Positions 17,297 through 26,495 are shown, counted from the stretch's first letter. The stretch is DNA of 64,000 bases from Algoriphagus terrigena DSM 22685 (GCF_000429445.1 NZ_AUBW01000018.1:1-64000), one strand, 5' to 3'. The notes: generated by a model from the letters alone, not told the origin. Translations and numbers: made by a program.

Positions 17297-18685
17297 TCAG
17301 CCTCCCTGTTGCGGGGTACCAAATACGCCGATCAAATCGAGAATAACCAACCCAATCACAATCGGGCAAATCCATTTGATAAAAAAGATCCAACCCTTAC
17401 GCATAAATCCGTTGAATCGCGGAGAACCCAAAGCCAGTTCGTCTGCAAACACGGAAATCTTTTGAGCCCAGCCTGTGTAAAGTGCCAACATCAGACTGAT
17501 CACAATCACTGCGAACGTCCCGAACACAAAATCCATGATTCCGAAAAAGCCAGTCAACTGATTTCCAAGGAAATTAAAAGTCATGCTGGAGAAGATATTC
17601 CCTTCAATGGAAGAAAGGGCCGAAGGAACCGAAAGAATCATCGCTGCGATCCCCACAGTCCAGGTGGCTTTCTTTCGATTCCACTTTCTGTCATCGATCA
17701 GGTAGGCTACCGGCACTTCCAACATCGAAATAGTCGAAGTCAGCGCAGCCACCATCAAGAGGATAAAGAACAAGCCTCCGATGATATTACCTCCCGGCAT
17801 TGCGTCAAATACTCTGGGAAGCACGTCAAATACCAAAGCTGGCCCCGAAGCGGGATCTTTGCCGGGAAGAAGGGCAAACAAAGCCGGAAACACCATCAGT
17901 CCTCCAAGCAACGCTACAGCGGTATCCATCCCTGCAATCCAGCTCGCTGCTTGGGGTATATTTGCGTCTTTTTGCAAGTACGAACCAAAAGTAATCATCA
18001 TGCCCCAGCCGACTGACATGGAGAAAAATGCCTGTCCGAGGGCCATCAGGACTACCTTGGTATCAATCTTTGAAAAATCCGGATACAGATAATACTCAAT
18101 CCCCGCCTGGGCACCTTCCAGGGTCACTGATCGCCCGGCTATGAAAATAATGATGATGAACAGAATTGGCATCATAAACTTGGCTGCCTTTTCGATCCCG
18201 TCGGCTACGCCGCCCAAAACAATCAGGATAGTGGCTAGTATAAATACAAAGGTGAGGGGAATGACATACATCGGCGTCTGAACGAACACCTCAAAATCAA
18301 CCGGAATGTTGATTATTTCAGTGAAAATATAGCCGACAGTCCAACCGGCAATGACAGAATAATAGCTAAAAACGAAAAAACAAACCAATACGCAAAGTAC
18401 GCCTGCAAGCCTCCAAAATGCATTTCCTCCGGTAGTTCGGATCGCTCCAATCGGGTTTTTACCGGACTTTCTACCTAAGGCTATCTCATTGAACAGCAAG
18501 GGCAAGCCGATCAACAACACACATAGGATATAGACAAACACAAAGGCTCCGCCTCCATTTTCGCCGGTCAGATAGGGAAACCTCCAGATATTTCCGAGGC
18601 CCACAGCCGACCCGGCTGCAGCCATAATGAAACCAAGGCTTGAGCCAAATTGGCCTCTATCTTCTTCGTTGGAACTCACTGCCAT
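17297..18685 (-). CDS. Sodium-dependent transporter, NSS/SNF family
   Basis: The 462-residue permease has the LeuT-type signature GSAVGLGNIWRFPYLTGENG in helix 1, with the unwound region that binds sodium and substrate, and about 12 helices in total. Bacterial members import amino acids or similar amines with sodium. The substrate cannot be named from sequence. Start: ATG 18685 (MAVSSNEEDRGQFG), with a soluble lead of about 15 residues before helix 1. The gene ends with its own hairpin; it lies downstream of the SDR gene in the same direction with a 39-base gap, so read-through from that operon is possible. Confidence 0.92.
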   Translation of the reverse strand: MAVSSNEEDRGQFGSSLGFIMAAAGSAVGLGNIWRFPYLTGENGGGAFVFVYILCVLLIGLPLLFNEIALGRKSGKNPIGAIRTTGGNAFWRLAGVLCVLVCFFVFSYYSVIAGWTVGYIFTEIINIPVDFEVFVQTPMYVIPLTFVFILATILIVLGGVADGIEKAAKFMMPILFIIIIFIAGRSVTLEGAQAGIEYYLYPDFSKIDTKVVLMALGQAFFSMSVGWGMMITFGSYLQKDANIPQAASWIAGMDTAVALLGGLMVFPALFALLPGKDPASGPALVFDVLPRVFDAMPGGNIIGGLFFILLMVAALTSTISMLEVPVAYLIDDRKWNRKKATWTVGIAAMILSVPSALSSIEGNIFSSMTFNFLGNQLTGFFGIMDFVFGTFAVIVISLMLALYTGWAQKISVFADELALGSPRFNGFMRKGWIFFIKWICPIVIGLVILDLIGVFGTPQQGG

Positions 18686-18724
18686 AGATTGATATAAAGT
18701 TAAATTTAGGGTGTAAACGGCTTT

Positions 18725-19660
18725 TTAAGACCGGGCTAAGATAATTTGTTTTGCCAAAATAGCTATTCCCGTTCGGAAAGTTTTGGGTTCAAACCCGAGC
18801 TGTTTTCGAGCTTTTTCGATAATAAAGCCTGTTTTCATCGGCCGCTTGGCTGGCTGAGAAAAACGGGCGGAATCGGTCTCCTTGATCAAGTTCCTGTCAA
18901 GTCCAAAATAGTCTGCTGTCTGGATGGCCATTTCGTAGGGAGTCAGCAGATCGCTGCCGGCGATATTGAATATCCCAGTCGCCCTTTGCTCAGCAATTAG
19001 GATGCAGCCAAGGGCGAGGTCTTCCGCCAAAGTCGGTGTGCGAACCTGATCATTGACCACGTGGATTTCTTTGCCGACTTCCAGTGAGTTTTTCACCCAG
19101 AGAATAATATTGCTCCGGCTGAGGTCATTGGCGATGCCGTACACCAAGACCGTCCTAGCAATTGCCCAGGATGTCTTTGAGTTTCTCACCAGATCTTCCC
19201 CGGCCACTTTGGTCTCTCCGTAGAAATTAACAGGATCCGGAGTGGCCTCTTCATTGTAAGGCCCCGCGTTGCCTGAGAAAATAAAGTCTGTAGAAACGAA
19301 AATGAAATGGCATTGGGTCTTTTCCGCAGCGCTGACCAGATATTCCGTCGCCTTCACGTTGACTTTTAGACAATCCTCCTGATTCAGCTCACACTGATCG
19401 ACATTGGTGATAGCGGCCCCGTGAATGATCACAGCAGGAGCGACTTCGCAAATGACTTGATCTACCTGCGCCGGATCAGTGATGTCCAATTCTTGATAGT
19501 AAAAGCCTTCACCGTTCAGGCGACTCGGTCCTTTCCCCGTCGCTATCACGACAAACTCTCCCCTTTCGACCAGTTGTTCGACCAGCTTCTGCCCGAGCAA
19601 GCCATTGGCTCCCGTGATCAGGATCTTTGACTTAGTTGCTTTCGGGATAGATATATCCAT
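18725..19660 (-). CDS. SDR-family oxidoreductase, RmlD (dTDP-4-dehydrorhamnose reductase)-like
   Basis: 311 residues with the Rossmann loop GANGLLGQ and the catalytic set STDFIFSG...YGETK (Tyr and Lys of the YxxxK motif), the pattern of RmlD-type sugar nucleotide reductases. No other rhamnose genes are nearby, so the sugar substrate is uncertain and it may act on another nucleotide sugar or a different small molecule. The start overlaps the end of the upstream cyclophilin gene by 29 bases; ATG 19660 gives MDISIPKATKSKILITG. It is therefore translationally linked to that gene. Confidence 0.82.
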   Translation of the reverse strand: MDISIPKATKSKILITGANGLLGQKLVEQLVERGEFVVIATGKGPSRLNGEGFYYQELDITDPAQVDQVICEVAPAVIIHGAAITNVDQCELNQEDCLKVNVKATEYLVSAAEKTQCHFIFVSTDFIFSGNAGPYNEEATPDPVNFYGETKVAGEDLVRNSKTSWAIARTVLVYGIANDLSRSNIILWVKNSLEVGKEIHVVNDQVRTPTLAEDLALGCILIAEQRATGIFNIAGSDLLTPYEMAIQTADYFGLDRNLIKETDSARFSQPAKRPMKTGFIIEKARKQLGFEPKTFRTGIAILAKQIILARS

Positions 19661-20477
19661 AGTCTTTTGTGATCTTCTTTTTTGAAACTCGCTCCACAGT
19701 CACTGTCATATACACCGGACTATTGGGAATTTCGCTGGTCGTGGGTTCGGCAGCGATCTTCTCCACGACATCCATCCCAGACAAGACCTCTCCAAACACT
19801 GTGTATTCAAAGTCCAGATGAGGAGTCCCGCCTATTTCAGCGTATGTTTTGATCTGCTCGGGAGTGTAGTCCTTGGTGAGTTTGACATTCAGCGTTTGGG
19901 CGATCTCATCACGCTTGGAGTACAGCAAACTGGTCAAGCTGTCGAATTTCTCCTCTTGGTACAGCCGCGCGTAATCCTGCTTGAACTGCTGCTGACTGCC
20001 GAACTGCATAAATTGAAAGGCCGCTTTCTGCAAGGCTGTAAAATCAGTAACTAACTCCTGCTCTTCGACTTTTTCACCTTGGACGATGAAAAACTGCGAT
20101 CCATTGCTCCTCTTTTGAGGATTGACGTTGTCTCCTTGGCGGGCGGCTGAGATCATCCCCTTCCGATGCACGTACTTCGAATTGATTTCAGCTGGCAAGG
20201 TCGGCCATTCTTCCGCAGGAAGCCCCTCTTTACCAAAGACATCCCCTCCCTGAACCATGAAGTTTTTGATAACCCTGTGAAACTGCGTCGAATCAAATCT
20301 GCCGGCTTCCGCCAATGCGATAAAGTTGTTTTTGTGCTCCGGAGTATCGTCAAAAAGGACCGCTTTAATATCGCCATGGCGGGTCGAGATAGTCACGACA
20401 TAGTCTTTGTTTTGCCCGCAAGCCAAGGTACTGATCAGCAAAAAACTGAGTGAAAGAAAATTCAGAGCTTTGATCAT
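19632..20477 (-). CDS. Cyclophilin-type peptidyl-prolyl isomerase, lipoprotein
   Basis: A 281-residue envelope protein. The signal sequence ends in a lipobox (STLAC, Cys20), so it is probably anchored to a membrane and folds exported proteins. Cyclophilin motifs are FHRVIKNFMVQGGD and NGSQFFIV, with the closing FEYTVFGEVLSGMDVV. Between the catalytic half and the closing strands is an insertion of about 80 charged, helical residues (about 133-210), as is common in Bacteroidota cyclophilins. It overlaps hemC by 4 bases upstream and the SDR gene by 29 bases downstream, forming one operon with them. Confidence 0.92.
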   Translation of the reverse strand: MIKALNFLSLSFLLISTLACGQNKDYVVTISTRHGDIKAVLFDDTPEHKNNFIALAEAGRFDSTQFHRVIKNFMVQGGDVFGKEGLPAEEWPTLPAEINSKYVHRKGMISAARQGDNVNPQKRSNGSQFFIVQGEKVEEQELVTDFTALQKAAFQFMQFGSQQQFKQDYARLYQEEKFDSLTSLLYSKRDEIAQTLNVKLTKDYTPEQIKTYAEIGGTPHLDFEYTVFGEVLSGMDVVEKIAAEPTTSEIPNSPVYMTVTVERVSKKKITKDYGYIYPESN

Positions 20478-21415
20478 TGCTTTGCTTGTGTCTTTTTGAT
20501 TTCGTCCAGAATTACTTTTCCGCCTGCGGCGAAAACCATCTCCGCCAGTTTTTCACCGAGCGTCTCTGCCTCCGTCATTCCTCCGGAAACTTCCAGAGCA
20601 ACCCGCTCTTTTCCGTCGAGACTGATGATTCCCCCGTTTATTTTTAAGATATTTTCTTCCAAAGTAGCCAAGGCAAAGACTGGAATACTGCATCCTCCCT
20701 CCAGCACGCGCAAGTAAGCACGCTCAGCTTTGAGTCGGAATTCCGTTTCAGGATGGTTGCAGGCGGCAATGATCTGCGCTCTCAAGGACGGATCGAGTGA
20801 CTTGGCCGCTTCGATGGCGACTGACCCTTGGCCGACAGCCGGGGTAAAATCCCCCAAGTCCAAAATCTGTGCGATCATGTCATCATAGCCCATTCGATGG
20901 ACTCCTGCGTACGCCAGCAACAGCGCATCGCAGAGCCCTTCTTCCATTTTTCGGATTCGGGTTTGGAGATTTCCACGGACGTCGACGGTCTTGACGTGGG
21001 GAAAAAAGTGCTTCAGAGTCGCCACGCGGCGAGTCGATGAGGTTCCCAAGACGAGCGGTTTTGAAGGGTCCTGAATATCAATTCGAGTATTTGTGGAGAG
21101 TAGGATGTCGTTTTCCTTTTCCCGCTCGGTAAAGGCGATGAGTTCAAACGCCTCCTCCAGGGTCGACTGCATATCCTTGGCCGAATGAACGGCGATGTCA
21201 ATCCGTCCGTCCAACAGCTGGTCTTCAAGCTCTTGGGTAAAAACCCCTTTGCTGCCAATCTTGGAAATGGAAACATCCAGAACTTGATCTCCTTTGGTAT
21301 CGATGACGACGATCTCTGACTCGACTCCTTTGCCTTTCAGCAAATCACCCACATGATAGGCCTGCCAAAGTGCCAGTTTACTTCCTCGCGTCCCTATTTT
21401 TACCTTTCTGCTCAT
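20474..21415 (-). CDS. hemC: Hydroxymethylbilane synthase (porphobilinogen deaminase)
   Basis: It polymerises four porphobilinogens into hydroxymethylbilane in heme synthesis. The 313-residue protein starts with [13 protein letters not shown] and carries the cofactor-holding cysteine in LEGGCSIPV, the catalytic aspartate region HSAKDMQ and the arginine-rich GTSSTRRVA. It is full length. It overlaps rimK by 4 bases upstream and the cyclophilin gene by 4 bases downstream. hemE (54550) and hemB (63974) lie elsewhere in the window, so the pathway is split. Confidence 0.97.
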   Translation of the reverse strand: MSRKVKIGTRGSKLALWQAYHVGDLLKGKGVESEIVVIDTKGDQVLDVSISKIGSKGVFTQELEDQLLDGRIDIAVHSAKDMQSTLEEAFELIAFTEREKENDILLSTNTRIDIQDPSKPLVLGTSSTRRVATLKHFFPHVKTVDVRGNLQTRIRKMEEGLCDALLLAYAGVHRMGYDDMIAQILDLGDFTPAVGQGSVAIEAAKSLDPSLRAQIIAACNHPETEFRLKAERAYLRVLEGGCSIPVFALATLEENILKINGGIISLDGKERVALEVSGGMTEAETLGEKLAEMVFAAGGKVILDEIKKTQAKQ

Positions 21416-22320
21416 TGATTCTTGTCGCGTTTGAAGGATTTCTTTTTCACTCCTTCGGTGACATATTTAATAATCTCGCCGGCGATATTCACCCCGGTGG
21501 CCTGCTCGATCCCCTCCAATCCGGGCGAGCTGTTGACCTCCAGGATCAGCGGTCCTCGTGCGGACTGCAGCAGATCTACACCCGCCACATCCAAGCCCAA
21601 GGCTTTGGCTGCATTCAAGGCGGCCTGCTTTTCGAGTCGGGAAAGTTTGATTACCGTCGCGACTCCGCCCCGATGGAGGTTGGATCTAAATTCACCCTCA
21701 GCACCCTGACGCTTCATTGCCCCCACGACTTTGCCATTGACCACGAAAGCGCGGATGTCAGCGCCCTTGGCTTCCTTGATAAACTCCTGCACGATGATCC
21801 TGGCTTTCAGGCCGTGAAATGCCTCCACCACAGACTGCGCTGCTTTCTTGGTTTCTGCCAAAACTACACCCAAACCCTGGGTTCCTTCAAGTAGTTTGAT
21901 GATCAGCGGCGCGCCGCCGACCTGCTCGATGAGTTGCTTTTCGCCGCCTTTTGAGAAATTGGTAAAAGCTGTCTTCGGCATCCCCAAGCCAGCTTTGGAC
22001 AGAATCTGCAAGCTTCTGAGCTTGTCCCGGCTACGGACAATCGCCTGGGAGTTGACCGCGGAAAATGCCCCCATCAGCTCAAACTGACGGACGACAGCCG
22101 TCCCGTAAAAGGTCACCGATGCCCCGATCCTTGGAATGATGGCATCGAACCCTTCAAGCTTTTGTCCCCTGTAGATAATCGAAGGGCCTTCCTGCTCAAT
22201 GATCAGGTCACAAAGGCTGTGGTCCACAGTGATTGCTTCGTGGCCGGCACTTTTGATCTCCTCAACGAGTCGACGGGTGGAGTATAAATTTGAGTTCCTC
22301 GAAAGGACAGCGATTTTCAT
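21412..22320 (-). CDS. rimK: RimK-type ATP-grasp ligase (S6 glutamate ligase-like)
   Basis: RimK adds glutamate residues to the C-terminus of ribosomal protein S6. The 302-residue product has the pre-ATP-grasp domain ([18 protein letters not shown]), the lysine/glycine loop [11 protein letters not shown], and the metal-binding end GVDLLQ...[12 protein letters not shown]. Start: ATG 22318-22320 gives the standard RimK N-terminus; a longer frame would run back into the repeat at 22321-22436. It sits directly downstream of rimB, as in other bacteria where the two are paired, and overlaps hemC by 4 bases. Confidence 0.92.
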   Translation of the reverse strand: MKIAVLSRNSNLYSTRRLVEEIKSAGHEAITVDHSLCDLIIEQEGPSIIYRGQKLEGFDAIIPRIGASVTFYGTAVVRQFELMGAFSAVNSQAIVRSRDKLRSLQILSKAGLGMPKTAFTNFSKGGEKQLIEQVGGAPLIIKLLEGTQGLGVVLAETKKAAQSVVEAFHGLKARIIVQEFIKEAKGADIRAFVVNGKVVGAMKRQGAEGEFRSNLHRGGVATVIKLSRLEKQAALNAAKALGLDVAGVDLLQSARGPLILEVNSSPGLEGIEQATGVNIAGEIIKYVTEGVKKKSFKRDKNQ

Positions 22321-22436
22321 GTGCTTATAATTGATTCTATATGGCCACATAGCCTGTCCCGATTTTTCTTCGGGAGAATCTCGCATGGTATATCCCACCC
22401 CGACTTTCTACTATTCTTGGACATGCTCGATTTCAT
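22321..22436 (-). repeat. Dispersed repeat R1, copy B (between rimB and rimK)
   Basis: Read on the minus strand it starts ATGAAATCGAGCATG (22436-22422), where TGA is the rimB stop codon, contains GTGGGATAT and CCATGCGAGATTC, and ends TTATAAGCAC immediately before the rimK ATG. At 116 bp it is the longest copy. Confidence 0.8.
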
Positions 22437-22873
22437 TTTTTCTTGCGGTAAACCTTTGAAAGATTGGCACCATTTACATCCACCAGAAACCTGCCCTGAA
22501 GGATTTTTCTCCCCAGAAGAATGGAGTTTTTCATACTGGAGCGATCCGAAAGCGTAAATTCAGCGGGGAAGGTTTCCCCCGCTATTCTGATTTTTGTCAC
22601 GATCAGAAATCGCGTCTCCGTCTGGCCAAAGGAGTTTTTAACTTGCTTTTGCCGATAGCTTCGAAAGCTAAGCGTCTTGCCGGTGAAATCCTTGTGACCC
22701 GCCATCAGCACTTCAAATCGAAGAACTTTTTCACCCTCTTCGATTTCCTCCCTGATATTCTCCACATGCAGACTGCTCGTGAACGCCCCGGTGTCAATCT
22801 TGGCCCACACCAACTTGAGACCCAACTTGGGAAGGGAGATTTTCTCTTTTCGGCCGATGATCTTCTTTGCCAT
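22433..22873 (-). CDS. rimB: Retropepsin-like protease, RimB / DUF785 family (annotated elsewhere as 'ATP-dependent zinc protease')
   Basis: The 146-residue protein contains the aspartic-protease-like motif KIDTGAFTSSLH near residue 26 and the second family block NSILLGRKILQGRFLVD. In other bacteria RimB works with RimK: it removes the glutamates RimK adds to S6. That role is inferred from the family and from its place just upstream of rimK. The common name 'ATP-dependent zinc protease' is not supported by anything seen here. It stands 4 bases after holB and is followed by repeat copy B, which begins inside its stop codon. Confidence 0.88.
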   Translation of the reverse strand: MAKKIIGRKEKISLPKLGLKLVWAKIDTGAFTSSLHVENIREEIEEGEKVLRFEVLMAGHKDFTGKTLSFRSYRQKQVKNSFGQTETRFLIVTKIRIAGETFPAEFTLSDRSSMKNSILLGRKILQGRFLVDVNGANLSKVYRKKK

Positions 22874-22877
22874 CTCC

Positions 22878-24017
22878 TTATTTTTTGGACATCATGAGCA
22901 AGATGTCCATCGACAGATCCGTGAAGATCATCTTGGCGTTGCCGTTTCGCTCGAGGTGATAATGCGCCTGGTTGAATGACTCGTAGAGTTTCACCACATG
23001 GTCCTCGTTCAGCACTTTTTTGCTGATGTTATCGATAAATCTCCGATCGTCCTCCGTGGTGCGCAGCAGCTGATCGAGATCAAAGTTTTTCAACAAAATC
23101 TCCCGGGCGACATTCAAACCGGTCAGCAGAAGCGATTTTTGGGCTTCCTTGTCCACTTTGTGAAACCGATCTGCCTCTTCAAATATTTCTTTGAGATTTT
23201 TGGTAGCGCAAAGACGAAACCAGTCTCTGACTTGACTCACCTGCTTGTCCTCCACTTGGTCGATCATCCGATACGCTTCGCGGAGATTGCCGTCCGCGAG
23301 CATGGCGATCTGCTCAGCAGCTTTGCTGTCGCAAAGTCCGGTACTCGCCAAATACCCTTTGATCTCGTCATCGGAAAAGGCCCTGACCATGATCTTCTGA
23401 GTTCTGGACAGAATCGTGGTCAATAATTGATCCGCCTGCGAAGTCACCAGCATGAAGAGCGTCTTGGCTGGCGGCTCCTCGATAATCTTGAGCAGGGCGT
23501 TGGCTGCCGAAGGATGCAGGAATTCCGGCGCCCAGATGAGCATAATCTTGTATCCTCCCTCGAAAGACATGAGCGAAAGTGCCTGGATCATCTTTCTGGC
23601 GGCGGCTTTGGAGATGTTCAGCTGCTTCTTTTCAAACCCGTTGAAATAGATAAAATCGTGGACGTTCCCATAGGGCTGGGCTGTCACAAACTTTCGCCAG
23701 CTGCTCAGCACGTCAGTTTTTTCATCCTCATCTCCACCGTCATCATCTTCCTTGGACTTTGCGATGACCGGAAAGGCGAAATTCAAATCCGGCATCACCA
23801 ATCGCTTCATCCGCTGGCAGGAAGCACATGTCCCGCAAGAATCCGTTTCGGTGCGGTTTTCGCAATATAAAAACGTGGCCAGCGCCAGCGCCATAGTCAA
23901 ATTTGCCGATCCTTCTGGCCCATGAAACAGCAGCGCATGTGCCAAATGGTTGAATTTGACAGCGTTGATCAGCTTTTCTTTGGTCTCCGGCAGGCCGGGT
24001 ATTTCTGCAAATTGCAT
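22878..24017 (-). CDS. holB: DNA polymerase III subunit delta'
   Basis: This clamp-loader subunit has 379 residues. Its zinc module is present (C52, C61, C64, C67 in YCENRTETDSCGTCASC). The nucleotide-binding loop reads GPEGSANLT instead of GxxGxGKT, so the Walker lysine is lost, as expected for delta', which does not hydrolyse ATP. A charged insert (SKEDDDGGDEDEKTD) lies in the first domain. The SRC-type motif is SRTQ. It stands 11 bases after the GlmU-like gene in the same direction, probably in one operon with rimB. Confidence 0.93.
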   Translation of the reverse strand: MQFAEIPGLPETKEKLINAVKFNHLAHALLFHGPEGSANLTMALALATFLYCENRTETDSCGTCASCQRMKRLVMPDLNFAFPVIAKSKEDDDGGDEDEKTDVLSSWRKFVTAQPYGNVHDFIYFNGFEKKQLNISKAAARKMIQALSLMSFEGGYKIMLIWAPEFLHPSAANALLKIIEEPPAKTLFMLVTSQADQLLTTILSRTQKIMVRAFSDDEIKGYLASTGLCDSKAAEQIAMLADGNLREAYRMIDQVEDKQVSQVRDWFRLCATKNLKEIFEEADRFHKVDKEAQKSLLLTGLNVAREILLKNFDLDQLLRTTEDDRRFIDNISKKVLNEDHVVKLYESFNQAHYHLERNGNAKMIFTDLSMDILLMMSKK

Positions 24018-24028
24018 AGTTGGATTGA

Positions 24029-25225
24029 TCAGGAATTCTTATCCCAAATTCTGTAGCTTTTTGTCAATTCAAAAACCCGTTCCATTATTTCTTTGTCTTC
24101 CGCCGCCCATTCTTTTCCTCTGCGAGCGACAACCGCTCTCACGGTTTCATCGAATTTCGCGATGATGAAGGTAGACAGTCCTTCCGCACCTCCCCAGGAA
24201 AAGGATGGAATAAAGTTTCTTGGATAGCCGGCTCCGAAGATAAAAGCGCTCACGCCTACCACCGTCCCGGTATTGAACATGGTGTTAATACCGCATTTGG
24301 AATGGTCTCCCATCATCAGGCCGCAGAACTGCAGACCCGTATTCGCGAAAGTGCCCTTGGTGTAATCCCAAAGTTTCACTGGCGCGTAATTGTTTTTCAG
24401 ATTGGAGGTATTGGTGTCAGCCCCGAGGTTGCACCATTCGCCTAAGACGGAGTTACCGAGGTAGCCCTCGTGTCCTTTATTGGAATAGCCAAAAATCACC
24501 GAATTGGAGACTTCCCCCCCGATTTTCGAAAACGGCCCGACGGTCGTGTCTCCACGCAGCTTGGCTCCCATGTTGACGATAGAGCCTTCGCACAGGGCAA
24601 ACGAACCCCGGATCATCGCTCCTTCTTGAACCTCCGCATTTTTCCCAATGTAGATCGGGCCATTTTCGGCATTCAAAACTGCCGCTTTGATCTTTGCGCC
24701 TTCCTCTACAAAGATATTTTCCGGCGCATACACGATCGTGTGCGGATCGGTAATGGGCTGGGAAATTCTGCCTTTGGTGATGAGTGTAAAATCCTTGCGG
24801 ATTTCCGCAGCGTTCAATTGGAATATATTCCAAGGTTTTTGAACCAAAATAGGCTCTTTGTCAAGCTGAATTGCTTCTCTCTCAGAGACAAACGCCAGGT
24901 TTTTTTCAGTTCCGCCGATATAGGTAGCCAGTAATTGCTTACCCCAATAAAGCGCCTGATTGGGCTTGAGTTTTTTTAGAATTTCAAAAGACTCCGTCTC
25001 GGGAAGCCATGCACCGTTGACAGCCAGGGCAGGCTGTGTGGTTCGGGGGAATTTTTTCTGGAGGTAATCTTGCGTCAAAAAGGAAACCTCCGCATTGGTG
25101 TATTTCTGCCATTTCTCAGAGATCTTCAGGATACCCACCCTGATATCCGCGACCGGCCTGGTAAAAGTAAAGGGCAATAAAGAACCCCGCAGGGCAGGGT
25201 CGTCAAACAATACGATTTGATTCAT
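24029..25225 (-). CDS. GlmU-like putative sugar nucleotidyltransferase with left-handed beta-helix
   Basis: The 398-residue protein opens MNQIVLFDDPALRGSLLPFTFTRPVADIRVG, the pattern of the Bacteroidota-specific NTP_transf_4 family. Its second half is a left-handed beta-helix of hexapeptide repeats (for example EEGAKIKAAVLNAENGPIYIG, IVNMGAKLRGDTTV), like the acetyltransferase half of GlmU. It probably makes or acetylates a nucleotide sugar for the envelope, but the nucleotidyltransferase motif of true GlmU (LAAGxGTRM) is absent. Its ATG directly follows repeat copy C, and rpmE2 lies upstream beyond a terminator. Confidence 0.82.
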   Translation of the reverse strand: MNQIVLFDDPALRGSLLPFTFTRPVADIRVGILKISEKWQKYTNAEVSFLTQDYLQKKFPRTTQPALAVNGAWLPETESFEILKKLKPNQALYWGKQLLATYIGGTEKNLAFVSEREAIQLDKEPILVQKPWNIFQLNAAEIRKDFTLITKGRISQPITDPHTIVYAPENIFVEEGAKIKAAVLNAENGPIYIGKNAEVQEGAMIRGSFALCEGSIVNMGAKLRGDTTVGPFSKIGGEVSNSVIFGYSNKGHEGYLGNSVLGEWCNLGADTNTSNLKNNYAPVKLWDYTKGTFANTGLQFCGLMMGDHSKCGINTMFNTGTVVGVSAFIFGAGYPRNFIPSFSWGGAEGLSTFIIAKFDETVRAVVARRGKEWAAEDKEIMERVFELTKSYRIWDKNS

Positions 25226-25317
25226 CTGTTTATAATTTGATTTTCAATTGCCAGATGGAATCTCGCATAAATTATAAACATCCCACCGGGTGACTCTAGG
25301 GTCATGCTCGATTTCAT
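25226..25317 (-). repeat. Dispersed repeat R1, copy C
   Basis: Read on the minus strand: ATGAAATCGAGCATG (25317-25303), GGTGGGATGTTTATAA, TATGCGAGATTCCATCTG, and AATTATAAACAG ending at the ATG of the GlmU-like gene. Its last 12 bases are identical to those of copy A. Confidence 0.8.
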
Positions 25318-25330
25318 AGGGCAAAAATAA

Positions 25331-25366
25331 AAAAGTCTCCCGGAATCCATGCCCCAGGAGACTTTT
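25331..25366 (-). terminator. Terminator of rpmE2
   Basis: The stem AAAAGTCTCC / GGAGACTTTT with a 16-base loop is followed on the minus strand by a T-rich stretch. It lies between the rpmE2 stop and repeat copy C, so the GlmU-like gene needs its own promoter, perhaps one inside the repeat. Confidence 0.8.
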
Positions 25367-25386
25367 TCGGCGATCGCCGCTTAGAA

Positions 25387-25632
25387 TTACTTCTTCGCGT
25401 ATCTTTTGTTGAATTTCTCCACTCGACCAGCGGTATCAAGAAGCATCTTCTTGCCAGTGTAGAATGGGTGAGACTCAGCGCTCACTTCGATTTTGTATAC
25501 AGGGTAGGTATTACCGTCTGTCCACTCGATAGTTTCGTTGGTCTCGATAGTAGACCTGGTCATAAACTTAAACTCGCTGGAAGTGTCGTAGAAAACTACG
25601 TCTCTGTACTTAGGGTGAATATCTTTTTTCAT
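25387..25632 (-). CDS. rpmE2: 50S ribosomal protein L31, type B
   Basis: 81 residues starting [19 protein letters not shown]. It has the type B insertion and no zinc-binding CxxC, so this is the zinc-independent form. In many bacteria the type B form replaces a zinc-binding L31 under zinc limitation, but in Bacteroidota it is usually the only one. Its ATG directly follows repeat copy D. It ends with its own hairpin. Confidence 0.96.
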   Translation of the reverse strand: MKKDIHPKYRDVVFYDTSSEFKFMTRSTIETNETIEWTDGNTYPVYKIEVSAESHPFYTGKKMLLDTAGRVEKFNKRYAKK

Positions 25633-25723
25633 GTCCTTATATTTTGTTTTTTTTGGTCACATGGAATCTCGCATGGCTGATAATCGTCTCGCTCCGCGAA
25701 GCTTGACCCCTGCTCGATCTCAT
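25633..25723 (-). repeat. Dispersed repeat R1, copy D
   Basis: Read on the minus strand: ATGAGATCGAGCAG (25723-25710), an inner segment with AAGCTTCGCGGAGCGA, CCATGCGAGATTCCATGTG, and ATATAAGGAC before the ATG of rpmE2. It is the most diverged right end of the four. Confidence 0.75.
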
Positions 25724-25740
25724 GATATAGCTAGTTTCCT

Positions 25741-25848
25741 ATTGCCTTTTCGAAATGAGGCACAAAGATATCCTTTTAAATAAATCTCACCAAATGTTTG
25801 TCGAGGATTTATTTCGAGATCAACTAGAATCAATCTGGAAAAGGCAAT
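25741..25848. repeat. Widely spaced 11-bp inverted repeat
   Basis: ATTGCCTTTTC (25741-25751) is exactly complementary to GAAAAGGCAAT (25838-25848), with 86 bases between. The right arm touches the stop codon of the gene at 25848-26495. It may be a long hairpin in the transcript 3' end or chance. Confidence 0.4.
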
Positions 25849-26495
25849 TATTTGCTTTTCAGGTCACCCCGCTTGATAGACCGGATAAACTGTGACCACG
25901 CAAAAGGGTCCAGAATCCGAAGTGGCCGGGGGCCGTAGAGATCCTGATTTTGGAGCATTTGGCCCTGCTGGAAGTATCGGAAATTCTCCTCTCCCGATGC
26001 AGGCATGGATTCCGCCCAGCGGAGGAGCATTTCAGGACTCATGTTTGCACGGCTGATGGCCATAGGATCCACCACGTTCATGGCAAGTATGGCTCGTTTG
26101 AATTCGTCCTCTGTTGGGTAAGGCATTACCTCGATCTCGGCAAGGGCGATTTCATCTACTTCCATGGTCAGAATGAGACTGATCCGATCATTTTCGACAA
26201 TATCAGGCACTTTGAAAGTCTGCTTTTTCAACCCGATAAAGCTGAATACCACACTATCTCCTTCCAATACCGGCATGGAAAAATAACCAAAACGACCACT
26301 GGAAGTACCTCTTCCTTTCTTGGGAACATAGATATTCACACCGGGCACCGCATCGGTGCTGTCGGCATTGAGGATAATACCGGACAGTTGAATGACTTTT
26401 TTATCCTGCTGATCTTGAGCAACAGACCGGGCTGGAGCAAGGAGAACTCCCAACACCAAAATCAGGGCAAAAGGAAGAAGCTGAGTAATTTTCAC
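25848..26495 (-). CDS. Secreted CarboxypepD_reg-like (carboxypeptidase regulatory-like) domain protein
   Basis: 215 residues: signal peptide (to about residue 26, SVAQ), then one carboxypeptidase-regulatory-like beta sandwich (QLSGIILNADSTDAVPGVNIYV ... GRFGYFSMPVLEGDSVVFSFIGLKKQTF), then a C-terminal helical part ending in a basic tail. In Bacteroidota this domain is common on secreted or outer-membrane proteins, including the N-terminus of SusC receptors, but here it stands alone. Function unknown. It is divergent from the ArsR-like gene. Confidence 0.82.
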   Translation of the reverse strand: MKITQLLPFALILVLGVLLAPARSVAQDQQDKKVIQLSGIILNADSTDAVPGVNIYVPKKGRGTSSGRFGYFSMPVLEGDSVVFSFIGLKKQTFKVPDIVENDRISLILTMEVDEIALAEIEVMPYPTEDEFKRAILAMNVVDPMAISRANMSPEMLLRWAESMPASGEENFRYFQQGQMLQNQDLYGPRPLRILDPFAWSQFIRSIKRGDLKSK

